A DNA stretch of 64,000 nucleotides from Flexibacter flexilis DSM 6793 (GCF_900112255.1 NZ_FOLE01000010.1:62001-126000), one strand, 5' to 3'; counted from the first letter of the stretch, positions 49,301 through 59,158 are shown. The notes: generated from the sequence alone by a model not told the origin. A program made the numbers and translations.

Positions 49301-50671
49301 ATGACACCCGAAAATATTGTAAATATTATCGCGGCGCAACGCCATTTTTTTGCCTCACATCAGACAAAAAGCACAGATTTTAGAATAAAAAACCTGCAAA
49401 AACTCAAAGCTGCTGTTTTGCGCAATGAAGCCAAAATTGCGGCAGCTTTGTGGCAAGATTTGCATAAATCTGCCGAGGAAGCCTATCTCACGGAGACTAG
49501 TATTGTATTGCAAGAGATTGATAATCATATTAAAAATTTAAAAAAATGGACAAAACCCAAGCGAGTACCTACGCCGCTGCACGTGCTGCCATCGCGGAGT
49601 TATTTGTATGCCGAACCGCTGGGCGTGGCTCTAATTATTGCGCCTTGGAATTATCCATTTCAATTGTTAATAAATCCGTTGATTGGCGCAATTTCGGCGG
49701 GTTGTTGCGTTATCTTGAAACCTTCGCCATTTGCGCCACATATTGCGGAAGTAATGGAGCAAATTATTCACGAAATTTTTAGCGCAGAATATGTTGAAAT
49801 ATTGCTGGGTGGAAAAGAAATAAATGATATTTTATTGCAAAATAAATTTGACATAATTTTCTTTACAGGAAGCCCCACTACAGGCAAAATTATAGCCAAA
49901 GCAGCCGCCGAATTTATGACTCCTGTGGTACTGGAATTAGGGGGAAAAAGTCCGTGTATTGTGGCCGAAGATGCTAATTTGGACGTAGCAGCAAAGCGCA
50001 TTGCTTGGGGAAAAATTATTAATGCAGGACAGACTTGTATTGCACCAGATTATTTATTTGTGCACCATACAGTTAAAGAAAAATTATTGCAAAAAATCGT
50101 CGATAATTTCAAAGAAATGTTGGGCGAAAATATCAAACAAAGCCAGTATTTCGGACGAATTATTCATGCCACTGCTTTTGAACGATTAAATAAATATTTA
50201 CAAGGACAAAATATTGTATTTGGTGGTGAAACTGATGCGCAAGAACGATACATTTCTCCTACATTATTGGATAATATTTTACCCGAAAATCCGATTATGC
50301 AAGAAGAAATATTTGGCCCTATTTTGCCAATTATGACTTACACGCAACTCTCGGAAGTCATTGATTTTGTGAATAAAAATGAAAAACCATTGGCACTGTA
50401 TTTCTTTTCGGAGGACGATGCCAAAATCAATGAAATATTGACCAAAACCAGCAGCGGCGGCGCGTGTGTGAATGATACGCTCATGCACATTGCCAACCAT
50501 CATTTGCCGTTTGGTGGCGTGGGCAATAGCGGCATGGGCGCGTATCATGGGCATTTTAGTTTTGAGATTTTTAGCCACAAAAAAGCCGTAGTACGTACGC
50601 CTACGTGGGTGGATTTGCCCCTGAAATATACGCCATTCAAGTATTTTGATTGGATTAAGAAAATTTTGTAG
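49301..50671 (+). CDS. Aldehyde dehydrogenase, ALDH3 (fatty aldehyde) type
   Basis: 456 residues, short like the class 3 enzymes. APWNYPFQLLINPLIGAI, FFTGSPTTGKIIAKAAAE (coenzyme site), catalytic Glu in LELGGKSPCIV near residue 212 and catalytic Cys in NAGQTCIAPDY near residue 246. The C-terminus runs to KYTPFKYFDWIKKIL, a basic-hydrophobic tail. Fatty aldehyde oxidation is the likeliest job. Convergent with nuoN, only 6 bp between stop codons. Confidence 0.94.
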   Translation: MTPENIVNIIAAQRHFFASHQTKSTDFRIKNLQKLKAAVLRNEAKIAAALWQDLHKSAEEAYLTETSIVLQEIDNHIKNLKKWTKPKRVPTPLHVLPSRSYLYAEPLGVALIIAPWNYPFQLLINPLIGAISAGCCVILKPSPFAPHIAEVMEQIIHEIFSAEYVEILLGGKEINDILLQNKFDIIFFTGSPTTGKIIAKAAAEFMTPVVLELGGKSPCIVAEDANLDVAAKRIAWGKIINAGQTCIAPDYLFVHHTVKEKLLQKIVDNFKEMLGENIKQSQYFGRIIHATAFERLNKYLQGQNIVFGGETDAQERYISPTLLDNILPENPIMQEEIFGPILPIMTYTQLSEVIDFVNKNEKPLALYFFSEDDAKINEILTKTSSGGACVNDTLMHIANHHLPFGGVGNSGMGAYHGHFSFEIFSHKKAVVRTPTWVDLPLKYTPFKYFDWIKKIL

Positions 50672-50677
50672 TCGGTG

Positions 50678-52072
50678 TTAAACTACAAAAAATACCACTA
50701 ATAACATTGCCAAAAACAACAAAATCCAGCGGGTGAGGTTGGCGGGAATCGTGTCGTGTGTGTTGTGTTCGGTGGTTTGATGCTCGGCACGGAAATACAT
50801 AAAAAACGGCACGCGCAAGTAAAAAAACAGCGAAATAGCGGTTCCCGCCACTGCCACCAGCAAGCCGTAAAGCAGCCAAACATGGTTGTTTTGCTCGTAG
50901 CTGCGCCACACATCCAGAAACAAATTGAGCTTGGCCGTAAACCCAGCCGTTGGCGGAAGTCCCGTGAGGCTCACGAACGCCAGCACCAACGCCAGTGGGC
51001 TTACGGCATCGTGTTGCGCAAAACCGCTTAGTTGCTTGATGTGCAGGTGGCCGTGTTCGCCTTCTGTGTTTTGGATAAAAATAAATACTAAGGCACTGGC
51101 TAACAGATAAATAAAAAGATAAAAAGCCAAGTTTTCGCCCGAAGCGTTGGCCGCGACTGCCAACAACAAAACGCCAGTGTGCGCCACCGACGAATAACCC
51201 ATTAGGCGGCGAATATTGCTTTGCCACAGCGCAGAAAAATTACCGACCAAAATAGAGGCAATGGCTGCGATACTTAGGAAATCCGTCCAAGCAAAAAGCG
51301 ATTCGTAACGGCCTATAATATTGATAACCGCCTGTAAAGCCGCTACTTTTGGCGCAATAGAAAGGAAAAAAGCCACCGAACTCGGCGCAGCGTCGTAAGT
51401 ATCAGCTACCCACCAATGCAGCGGCGCACCCGCTAATTTAAAAAGCATTCCGCCCATTACCATGCCCAGTGCGGCGGTCAGAATGGCGTAATTATAACCA
51501 CCACTGGCCAAATTTGCATTTTGCCAAGCAAGCCCATAGAGCCACGAAATTCCGTAGAGCATCATGGCGGAAATGGCCGCACCAAAAAGCAAATATTTTA
51601 ATCCTGCTTCTGCACTATTTTTATTGAACCGAAAACCTACGAGCAAATAAGATGCAATTGAGATTAATTCGACCGAAACAAAGAATAGTAGCCAGTCTTG
51701 GGCCGAGATAAGCAGGTTACAGCCCAGCGCGAGGCCTATTACAATAGTACAAAATTCGGTATAATGATTTTTGTCTGGGTTGTTTTGTTCCGTATGCCAT
51801 TGCATAGCCAATGCGGCGGCAGCACTTATTAGTACTATAGCCTTGAAATACAGTGAATCGCCCGAAACAGTATTGCTATTGGCTAGCAGCATTCCTGCAA
51901 TAAATAAACTGCTCAAACTGGCCAAAAGTAGCCAAATAGGTAAATTTTTTAAGCGAAACAATCCCAGAATAATGACAACTGGCACGGCGGCGGCCAAAGC
52001 GATTTCGGCATACCAAGCGGGCAGATTCTGGATTGTTTGTTCAAAAAGGCGAATGACGGATGTTGTATTCAT
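50678..52072 (-). CDS. nuoN: NADH-quinone oxidoreductase subunit N
   Basis: 464 residues, about 14 hydrophobic segments, antiporter-like subunit of complex I. It has GFRFNKNSAEAGLKYLLFGAAISA, the central KLAGAPLHWWVADTYDAAPS with the conserved Lys and Pro, NIRRLMGYSSVAHTG and LTGLPPTAGFTAKLNLF. ATG 52072 (MNTTSVIRL) is preferred over a frame start at 52114. No other nuo gene is in the window, so this subunit is separated from the rest. It is divergent from the gene at 52207. Confidence 0.92.
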   Translation of the reverse strand: MNTTSVIRLFEQTIQNLPAWYAEIALAAAVPVVIILGLFRLKNLPIWLLLASLSSLFIAGMLLANSNTVSGDSLYFKAIVLISAAAALAMQWHTEQNNPDKNHYTEFCTIVIGLALGCNLLISAQDWLLFFVSVELISIASYLLVGFRFNKNSAEAGLKYLLFGAAISAMMLYGISWLYGLAWQNANLASGGYNYAILTAALGMVMGGMLFKLAGAPLHWWVADTYDAAPSSVAFFLSIAPKVAALQAVINIIGRYESLFAWTDFLSIAAIASILVGNFSALWQSNIRRLMGYSSVAHTGVLLLAVAANASGENLAFYLFIYLLASALVFIFIQNTEGEHGHLHIKQLSGFAQHDAVSPLALVLAFVSLTGLPPTAGFTAKLNLFLDVWRSYEQNNHVWLLYGLLVAVAGTAISLFFYLRVPFFMYFRAEHQTTEHNTHDTIPANLTRWILLFLAMLLVVFFVV

Positions 52073-52206
52073 AAAAAAAAATATCGGCTCAAAACTATGA
52101 AAAAATCTAATCAAATTGCACTTATATTTGCGCTTGATGTGCCGTTTAACCGCTTTTTGTTATATCTTCGTTGCGGATATTACGAGCATTCAACCTAATA
52201 TATATT

Positions 52207-52656
52207 ATGATACAAAATAATATTTCGATTCGACTCACTCCTGAAGAGTTTGATGCCGTTCAGAAGGCATTGGAGGTGATAAACAATACGTTATCTCCTT
52301 ATTTAATACAACTTACGCCCGAACAACGCAGACAATTGCCCAAAATGAGCGATAAAACGACTCCATTTGTAGAAAAATCTTTAGAATTGGCAAAGCAATA
52401 TCCGCAGTTTGTGCCAGAAATTATGGACGTAAATGAGTTGAAAGTTGATTTTGATTCGGTGCAAACCTTACGTTCATTGCACAAGCCTTTAGAAAAACTT
52501 TACGACCAATTATCAGATACAATTTTGTTGGCTGGTAGCGAGGCTTATACGGCTTCTTTGGCGTATTTTAATAACGTCAAATCGGCGGTAGCGATCGCAG
52601 AGCAAACCACAGCTGAGGCACAACAGGTATTTGATGAGTTAAACAAACGATTTTAG
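52207..52656 (+). CDS. Unrecognised 149-residue helical cytosolic protein
   Basis: Helical and polar throughout, no signal peptide: MIQNNISIRLTPEEFDAVQKALEVINN, then LTPEQRRQLPKMSDK, and a long helix FNNVKSAVAIAEQTTAEAQQVFDELNKRF. It has the look of a four-helix bundle of unknown function. It precedes tpiA by 49 bp on the same strand. I do not recognise the family. Confidence 0.78.
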   Translation: MIQNNISIRLTPEEFDAVQKALEVINNTLSPYLIQLTPEQRRQLPKMSDKTTPFVEKSLELAKQYPQFVPEIMDVNELKVDFDSVQTLRSLHKPLEKLYDQLSDTILLAGSEAYTASLAYFNNVKSAVAIAEQTTAEAQQVFDELNKRF

Positions 52657-52705
52657 TGTTAAATTTTTTATTGAAATATTTATAAATTTTTATTAACTAA
52701 ATAAT

Positions 52706-53467
52706 ATGCGCCAAAAAATTGTAGCGGGCAACTGGAAAATGAACAAAGACCTTGAAAGAGGCCTTGAATTAGTTTCGGAAGTAGTGAATATGGTAAAAGA
52801 TGAGGTAACTTCTTCGGTTACTGTGGTACTTTGCCCGCCATTCGTACACCTGACAAGCGTAAACAAATTGATTGCTGGCCAATCGAACATCAAATTAGGT
52901 GCGCAAAATTGCCACCAAAAAGCCTCTGGTGCTTATACTGGCGAAGTTTCGGCTGAAATGTTGAAATCCGTAGGTACTGAATATGTGATTTTGGGACACA
53001 GCGAACGCCGTGAATATTTCCAAGAAAGCAACGAACAATTGGCCGAAAAAGTAAATATTTCGTTGGCAAATGGCTTGTTACCGATTTTCTGCTGTGGCGA
53101 ATCTTTGGATTTGCGTCAGAATGGTGATTTCGTAGGTTTTGTTACGAATCAATTGACAGAAAGTTTATTTCATTTGTCTGCGGAAGACTTTGGTAAAATT
53201 GTGATTGCTTACGAACCGATTTGGGCGATAGGTACAGGCCTGACGGCTACGGCGCAACAGGCACAAGATATGCATGCGGCGATTCGCAAGCATCTTGCTG
53301 GCAAATACGGACAAGCGGTGGCAGATGCTACGCCGATTTTGTACGGTGGCAGTGCCAAGCCTTCTAATGCAGTGGAACTTTTCTCGTGCCCAGACGTGGA
53401 CGGTGGCTTGATTGGCGGTGCTTCGCTTGCTTCTCGCGACTTTACGGACGTTGTAAAGGCTATCTAA
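52706..53467 (+). CDS. tpiA: Triosephosphate isomerase
   Basis: Interconverts DHAP and glyceraldehyde 3-phosphate. 253 residues, full TIM barrel. GNWKMN with the substrate Lys near the N-terminus, catalytic His in VILGHSERREYF near residue 98, catalytic Glu in AYEPIWAIGTG near residue 170, and GGSAKPSNAVEL near the phosphate site. It follows an unrecognised gene by 49 bp and precedes cdaA by 104 bp. Confidence 0.97.
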   Translation: MRQKIVAGNWKMNKDLERGLELVSEVVNMVKDEVTSSVTVVLCPPFVHLTSVNKLIAGQSNIKLGAQNCHQKASGAYTGEVSAEMLKSVGTEYVILGHSERREYFQESNEQLAEKVNISLANGLLPIFCCGESLDLRQNGDFVGFVTNQLTESLFHLSAEDFGKIVIAYEPIWAIGTGLTATAQQAQDMHAAIRKHLAGKYGQAVADATPILYGGSAKPSNAVELFSCPDVDGGLIGGASLASRDFTDVVKAI

Positions 53468-53571
53468 TTTTTTGTAACTTATTATTATAGAACCATTTGC
53501 GCTACTAATTTTGGCGCAAATGGTTTGATTTTTACTATACGCTCTGTTCCAAATTTATAAGGTAAATTGTT

Positions 53572-54351
53572 TTGATTCGGATTGGATTTTTAGAAATATC
53601 GTGGATAGATGTAGTGGATGTTTTGTTGGTCAGCTACCTGATTTATAGGTTCTATAAACTTATTCGTGGCAGTGTGGCTGTGCGAATTTTTACGGGAATT
53701 ATATCCATATATCTATTGTATCTGATTGTAAAATCAGTGGGCATGGAATTGCTCACGGCGATTTTGGGGCAATTTATTGGTTTGGGAATGGTGGCGGCCT
53801 TGATTCTGTTTCAGCCCGAAATCCGTAAATTTTTGTTGTCGGTGGGACGAACTTCTTTTTTTAAATCAGGAATATTAAACGGCTCGTTGCTTTCGCCCGA
53901 CCCATTGGGAACGGATTTGAACATCGAGGCGATTGTTACGGCAGTTTCCGAAATGTCGGCTACGCGCACAGGTGCTTTATTGGTATTGGGCAAACGCTCC
54001 GAACTTCAACAATACATGGATACGGGCAATACGTTAGACGCGACTATTTCGGCGCGTCTGATTTTGTCTATTTTCTATAAAAATAGCCCTATGCACGATG
54101 GTGCAGCCATTATTACTAGCAATAAACTGCGATCTGCGGGCTGTATTCTGCCACTAACCGATAATATGGATTTGCCTCCACATTTGGGTTTGCGCCACAG
54201 GGCAGGAATTGGCGTAACAGAGCTTACCGATAGCTTAGTGATCATTGTTTCGGAAGAAACTGGCATCGTGTCTATTGCCCGTAGCGGCAAACTTTCTGCA
54301 CTTTCGGGGCCTAACACTTTACGCGAGAAATTGCAGGAATATGCAATGTAG
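53572..54351 (+). CDS. cdaA: Diadenylate cyclase CdaA
   Basis: Makes the second messenger c-di-AMP. 259 residues: three N-terminal membrane helices (about 9-90), then the DAC domain with MHDGAAIIT (DGA motif) and LRHRAGIGV (RHR motif), both intact. The frame begins with TTG at 53572 (MIRIGFLEISWID, matching relatives); no ATG sits in frame before the membrane helices, so the start is almost surely TTG. The gene follows tpiA. Control of potassium and cell-wall balance is the known role in other phyla. Confidence 0.94.
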   Translation: MIRIGFLEISWIDVVDVLLVSYLIYRFYKLIRGSVAVRIFTGIISIYLLYLIVKSVGMELLTAILGQFIGLGMVAALILFQPEIRKFLLSVGRTSFFKSGILNGSLLSPDPLGTDLNIEAIVTAVSEMSATRTGALLVLGKRSELQQYMDTGNTLDATISARLILSIFYKNSPMHDGAAIITSNKLRSAGCILPLTDNMDLPPHLGLRHRAGIGVTELTDSLVIIVSEETGIVSIARSGKLSALSGPNTLREKLQEYAM

Positions 54352-54639
54352 TAGTGTTATTGATTTGCGTTGCATTATTTTTTTTTAGAATTTTGAAAAA
54401 AAATAAAATTTTGTAAAGCAGAACTTCTGCCAATGAAAAGACTTTTTAGGCACTTTTTTTGTAGCCTAAAAGCCGAAAAATTACAATTTATACAAACGAA
54501 AAGCAGGTTTATTGTTAAAAAGAAAAATATAACTTTTTGAAGTTTGTATGGCTTTGATGCAGAAATTTCGCAACATGATTTTTATTTTAAAAATATTTTT
54601 AACTTTGATTATTCAATTACAAAAACCCTTTTTTTCACA
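54352..54639. other. 288-bp intergenic region between cdaA and the FadL-like gene
   Basis: AT-rich. An inverted repeat TTTTAGGC / GCCTAAAA (54447-54474, 12-base loop) may end the cdaA transcript; it lacks a clear T-tract. No gene or firm promoter is visible. Confidence 0.5.
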
Positions 54640-55914
54640 ATGACCAAAAAAATACTAACACTCCTCTCTGCCTCTGTGTTAGGTAGCACAGTGGCGTTGG
54701 CTGGTGGCTACCAAGTGGCCATCCAGAGCCAAAGACAAATCGGTATGGGACATACTGGTACAGGTTTGGCAAATGATGCTTCAAGCATTTTCTTTAATCC
54801 TGGTGCGTTGAGCTTTACTAAAAAGAACAATGTAATATTAGGTGCAAGTTTCATTAACTCTGGTGTTGCTTTTCGTGCACCATCGACAAGTACCACGACA
54901 GCCAAAACAGAAAACCCAGTAAGTACACCATTCAATGTGTATGCTTCGTTTGCAGCTAAAGAAGATAGCAAACTAAAGTTTGGTTTGGGGGTGTTTACAC
55001 CTTATGGTAGTACCGTAAAATGGGGCGACGATTGGAAAGGTAAATACGTTCTGACGCAACTTGAGTTGCGTGCTATTTACGTACAACCAACCGTAAGCTA
55101 TAAAATCAATGATAAATTGGGCATTGGCGTAGGTTTGGATTATGTGAACGGCTACGTGAATTTGCAAAAAAATATCCCATTAAATACTTCTGACGGAGAC
55201 GCGAAAGCGGAATTAGACGGCAAAACCAATAATTTTGGTTTCAATGTTGGGGTTTATTACAAACCAACCGACAAATTGTCTGTGGGCTTGAACTACCGTT
55301 CGAAAGTAGATGCTAAAGTAGAAGGGGGCGATGCTAAATTTACGAATGTTAGTTCGTATTTGCAAAATGGTGTTACTTTCCCGAAAGGCGGCGCAACGAA
55401 GTTTGACGCAACATTGCCTTTGCCACAAGTAGCAACATTGGGTATTGGTTACCAAGCTACAGAGAAATTATTGCTTGCTTTTGATGTAAACTGGACTGGC
55501 TGGAGTGCTTACAAAGAGTTGCGTTTTGATTATGAAGCTCCTGTAGGCGGTTCTACTTCTACTGTTTCGCAACGTAAATACAAAGATTCATTTGCTTTCC
55601 GTGTAGGCGGCGAATATAAAGTAACAGACGCTTTTACAGCTCGTGCAGGTGCTTATTATGACCTCTCGCCTGTAAAAGAAGGTTACATGACACCAGAAAC
55701 ACCAGACCAAGACCGTTTGGGCTTGACAGCAGGTGTTAGCTATACATTCAACGATAAATTTGGTGTAGATGCTTCTTTCTTGTTCATTGAGGGCATGGAG
55801 CGCGAACAAAAACAGTCGGTAGTTGATTCGGAAGGCATGAGCAAAGATGTGTTGGCTGGTACTTACAAATTGCGTGCTGCTATCCCTGGTATCGGTCTTC
55901 ACTACAAGTTCTAA
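54640..55914 (+). CDS. FadL/OmpP1-family outer-membrane lipid transporter
   Basis: 424 residues from ATG 54640; signal peptide MTKKILTLLSASVLGSTVALA. The FadL N-terminal region begins GGYQVAIQSQRQIGMGHTGTGLANDASSIFFNPGALSF, which is diagnostic, followed by a 14-stranded barrel ending GIGLHYKF. It takes up hydrophobic molecules such as long-chain fatty acids. An SGNH lipoprotein gene follows by 48 bp, so uptake and ester cleavage may be coupled. The frame extends upstream to 54544 but those residues are not conserved in the family. Confidence 0.93.
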   Translation: MTKKILTLLSASVLGSTVALAGGYQVAIQSQRQIGMGHTGTGLANDASSIFFNPGALSFTKKNNVILGASFINSGVAFRAPSTSTTTAKTENPVSTPFNVYASFAAKEDSKLKFGLGVFTPYGSTVKWGDDWKGKYVLTQLELRAIYVQPTVSYKINDKLGIGVGLDYVNGYVNLQKNIPLNTSDGDAKAELDGKTNNFGFNVGVYYKPTDKLSVGLNYRSKVDAKVEGGDAKFTNVSSYLQNGVTFPKGGATKFDATLPLPQVATLGIGYQATEKLLLAFDVNWTGWSAYKELRFDYEAPVGGSTSTVSQRKYKDSFAFRVGGEYKVTDAFTARAGAYYDLSPVKEGYMTPETPDQDRLGLTAGVSYTFNDKFGVDASFLFIEGMEREQKQSVVDSEGMSKDVLAGTYKLRAAIPGIGLHYKF

Positions 55915-55962
55915 TTCTTGTAAGTTAGTTAAATGTCTGACTATTAAAATTTTAGCTGAAAA

Positions 55963-57390
55963 ATGAAATCAAACAAAATATATAATCTTTCGCTTGCGGC
56001 TGCTGTGGCAATGGCTGCTGTGGCTTGCGAACCAAAATTAGATGCCCCAACGCCAAGCAAAGGTGATGCAGATTTTTCGCATTACGTAGCATTAGGCAAC
56101 TCACTTACTGCGGGTTATGCTGATGGTGCTTTGTACAAATCTGGTCAAGTGGCTGGCTATGCCAATATGATCGCTACGCAAATGAAAGCTGCGGGCGGTG
56201 GAGAATTTAAAATCCCTTACATCAAAGACGAAAATGGGATTGGTAGTTTTAGTACGACTTATCCTTATGGTATGCCACGTTTGGCTTTAGCAGCTAAAGC
56301 TGACTGTAAAGGTGTTACCTCACTGTCTCCGTCTCCAGTTGGCTATCCATACAACGCAACGCAGTTCAGCGAATATTTGAGTCTAAACGGACAAACTGGT
56401 CCTTTCAATAACTTGGGCGTTCCTGGTGCTAAATCTTATCATTTGGGCGTGAGCGGTTACGGTAATGCAGCGGGTATCGCAGTAGGTACAGCCAATCCAT
56501 TTTATGCGCGTTTTGCTACGTCTTCTACGTCTTCTGTAATTCAAGATGCGTTAGCGCAATCACCTACGTTCTTTACTTTGTGGATTGGTAACAACGACAT
56601 CTTAGGTTATGCGACTTCTGGTGGTCAAGGTAATGCTAATCCAGGTATGAACCCTGCTACTTATGGCTCTAACGACATTACGCCGACGGCGGTTGTTAAA
56701 GCCTCTATTGAAGGATATGTTCAGGCATTGAAAGCGAGTGCTAAAGCTCCTAAAGGTGTTTTGGCTGGTGTGCCTGATGTGCTTTCTACGCCATATTTCA
56801 ATACCGTAAAATGGAATGGCTTGGCTCTTACAGATGCTAATACTGTAGCAGCTCTTAACACAGCTTATGCGAGCCTTATCTCTGCTGGTATCGTTACTAA
56901 ATTTGTGGTGGGTAATAACCCTTTTATTATTGCTGATGTAAGTTCGCCTGCTGGATTCCGTTCGATCAAAAGCACTGAATATCTTATCCTAACTACACCT
57001 TCAGATAGTATTAAGTGTAAAGGTTGGGGTTCACAGAAACCAATTCCTGCTAGCTATGTGCTTGATGCAACGGAAGTTAGTAATGTTTCTACTACAATTA
57101 CAAGCTATAATGATGCCATTAAAGGTTTGGCTACTACTTATGGCTTGGCTTATGTAGATGCTTATACTTTGGTAAAAAATATTGCTGTGAAGGGTTATAC
57201 CGCTGATGGTGTAACTACTACGACTACGTTTGCAAGCGGTGGCGCATTTAGCTTAGATGGCGTACACCTTACACCTCGTGGCAATGCCATTATTGCCAAT
57301 GCATTTATTGAGGCCATTAACGCTAAATATGGTAGCACATTATCGCCTGTAGATGCTGCAAAATACAATGGTGTTGTTTTCCCTAAATAA
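55963..57390 (+). CDS. SGNH/GDSL-family esterase lipoprotein
   Basis: 475 residues. Lipoprotein signal with Cys near residue 22 (AMAAVACEPK). Block I LGNSLTAGYADG contains the nucleophilic Ser, WIGNNDILGY is block III, and DGVHLTPRGNAIIANAF is block V with Asp and His. It hydrolyses ester bonds at the cell surface or periplasm. It lies 48 bp downstream of the FadL-like porin, a common pairing in this phylum, so it probably releases fatty acids for that porin. Confidence 0.92.
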   Translation: MKSNKIYNLSLAAAVAMAAVACEPKLDAPTPSKGDADFSHYVALGNSLTAGYADGALYKSGQVAGYANMIATQMKAAGGGEFKIPYIKDENGIGSFSTTYPYGMPRLALAAKADCKGVTSLSPSPVGYPYNATQFSEYLSLNGQTGPFNNLGVPGAKSYHLGVSGYGNAAGIAVGTANPFYARFATSSTSSVIQDALAQSPTFFTLWIGNNDILGYATSGGQGNANPGMNPATYGSNDITPTAVVKASIEGYVQALKASAKAPKGVLAGVPDVLSTPYFNTVKWNGLALTDANTVAALNTAYASLISAGIVTKFVVGNNPFIIADVSSPAGFRSIKSTEYLILTTPSDSIKCKGWGSQKPIPASYVLDATEVSNVSTTITSYNDAIKGLATTYGLAYVDAYTLVKNIAVKGYTADGVTTTTTFASGGAFSLDGVHLTPRGNAIIANAFIEAINAKYGSTLSPVDAAKYNGVVFPK

Positions 57391-57423
57391 TTTGTAGGAA
57401 GAAAAATATAAGTATTTTGAAAT

Positions 57424-57458
57424 AAAAAGTCCCTTGTGATAGCGCAAGGGACTTTTTC
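57424..57458 (+). terminator. Terminator after the SGNH gene
   Basis: Arms AAAAAGTCCCTTG and CAAGGGACTTTTT, perfect 13 bp, 8-base loop, then T-rich sequence. Confidence 0.87.
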
Positions 57459-57561
57459 TGTTTTTAGTGAAAATAAAATTTCACTTTTTTTGGTTTTTAT
57501 TTTTATTTCTGAAATAAAGACTTACATTTGTATCAGTTAATTAATTCATTTCTTTTATTTT

Positions 57562-57753
57562 ATGAAAACTGGTACAGTAAAATTTTTCAACGAGAGCAAA
57601 GGCTTCGGTTTCATCGTTACAGATGATTCTAAACAAGATGTATTTGTTCACGTAAGTGGCCTTATCCACCAAATCCGTGAGAACGATCGCGTTTCTTTCG
57701 AGATTAAGGAAGGTAAAAAAGGACCAAACGCTATCAATGTATCAAGAATCTAA
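57562..57753 (+). CDS. Cold-shock protein, CspA family
   Basis: 63-residue OB-fold RNA chaperone: GTVKFFNESKGFGFIV carries RNP1-like residues and DVFVHVSGL RNP2. It binds single-stranded RNA or DNA. A -7 element TACATTTG lies at 57523-57530, 31 bp before the start, without a clear -33 TTG. A single-gene unit with a strong terminator 127 bp after its stop. Confidence 0.96.
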   Translation: MKTGTVKFFNESKGFGFIVTDDSKQDVFVHVSGLIHQIRENDRVSFEIKEGKKGPNAINVSRI

Positions 57754-57880
57754 TTTGTTGCCTTGATTGCCTCTATTGATTTAATTTTTATTGATTACCT
57801 GTTTTCAGTTCTTCAAGCGAGTTAAATTTTTAAAGTCAATATTATAGTGCCAATTAGTTCCACTACATTTTTTAAGGAAC

Positions 57881-57920
57881 AAAAAAAACAGACCGTACTT
57901 ATTACGGTCTGTTTTTTTTT
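57881..57920 (+). terminator. Hairpin terminator downstream of the cold-shock gene
   Basis: Arms AAAAAAAACAGACCGTA and TACGGTCTGTTTTTTTT around a 5-base loop, flanked by A and T tracts. It lies in the 295-bp space before the patatin gene; I see nothing else firm in that stretch. Confidence 0.87.
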
Positions 57921-58048
57921 CGTATAATCCTTTGTATTTCAATCGGTGTGCATTGTTTTTGAAATATAGCTATTTGTTTGAACGAAATTTGGCAAACGTT
58001 TGTTATATTAGAACGGCCTTTGGCTTAGTATGTTATTAGATTGATAGA

Positions 58049-59158
58049 ATGGAAGAGTATCACAACAATAGTTACGCGGACAGCTTAGCTGCTGTGTACG
58101 AAGAAGAAGTATTGGCTGCACATCAAAAAGCCTTTAAAGTAGGTAATCTCACAAAAAAAATTAGTTTGGCTCTGCAAGGAGGAGGTGCACACGGTGCATT
58201 TACGTGGGGCGTTTTGGAGAAAATCTTAGAAGATGGCCGCATTGAAATAGAAGCCCTTTGCGGGACGAGTGCAGGTGCAATGAACGCCGTGGTGGTGGCT
58301 TATGGCCTCCAATCTGGCGGACGACAAGGGGCAATAGATTTGCTGGAAAAATTTTGGCGAAAAATATCCAGACATCAGCATTTCAGCTTGTTGCAACCCA
58401 GTTTTATAGACAAACGCTTGGCAAATGGCCGCTTAGATTATTCGCCGATTTACCAAATGTTTGATTTTTACTCGATGCTGTTTTCTCCGTACCAATTCAA
58501 TCCGATGGATTATAATCCACTGAGAAACACGCTTTTAGAACTAATAGATTTCGATAAGCTCAAAGAATTTAAGGCACTGAAATTGTTTGTTTGTGCTACG
58601 AATGTCCGCACGAGTCGCGCCAAAGTGTTTGATATTTCAGAAATGAGCGTGGACGCGGTGCTGGCTTCGGCTTGTTTGCCGTTTTTGTTCAAAGCCGTAG
58701 AGATAGATGGCGAACATTATTGGGACGGTGGCTATATGGGCAATCCGCCAATTTTTCCGTTGATTGACGGGGCGGAGTCTGCCGATATTTTGCTCATACA
58801 AATCAATCCTATCAAAATAGACAAAGTGCCACAAAGTGCGGAAGAAATTCGCGATCGCGTTAATACGTTGAGTTTCAATTCGAGCCTGATGCATGAAATG
58901 CGCCGCGTGAATTTTGTACAAAAAATGCTCGCCGATGGTTACAATATGCACGGAATATTGCGTAATTTGCGCATTCATAATATTAACCCTGAAGCGGCTT
59001 TGGGCCGTTTGAGTGTAGCTACTAAAATGAATGCGGATTGGACGTTTTTACAAAAACTCCGCCGCTTGGGTCATGCAATGGCCGAAGATTGGTTGAGAGA
59101 CCATTTCCAAGATATTGGCGTTACCTCTTCTTGCGACGTGAAAGAGATTTTTTTGTAA
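58049..59158 (+). CDS. Patatin-like phospholipase
   Basis: 369 residues, cytosolic by sequence (no signal peptide). Oxyanion loop LQGGGAHGAFTWGVL near residue 40, nucleophile Ser in GTSAGAMNAVV near residue 74, and catalytic Asp in WDGGYMGNPPIF. These form the patatin Ser-Asp dyad. It cleaves acyl chains from phospholipids. It ends 17 bp before a multihaem cytochrome gene on the same strand. Confidence 0.94.
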   Translation: MEEYHNNSYADSLAAVYEEEVLAAHQKAFKVGNLTKKISLALQGGGAHGAFTWGVLEKILEDGRIEIEALCGTSAGAMNAVVVAYGLQSGGRQGAIDLLEKFWRKISRHQHFSLLQPSFIDKRLANGRLDYSPIYQMFDFYSMLFSPYQFNPMDYNPLRNTLLELIDFDKLKEFKALKLFVCATNVRTSRAKVFDISEMSVDAVLASACLPFLFKAVEIDGEHYWDGGYMGNPPIFPLIDGAESADILLIQINPIKIDKVPQSAEEIRDRVNTLSFNSSLMHEMRRVNFVQKMLADGYNMHGILRNLRIHNINPEAALGRLSVATKMNADWTFLQKLRRLGHAMAEDWLRDHFQDIGVTSSCDVKEIFL

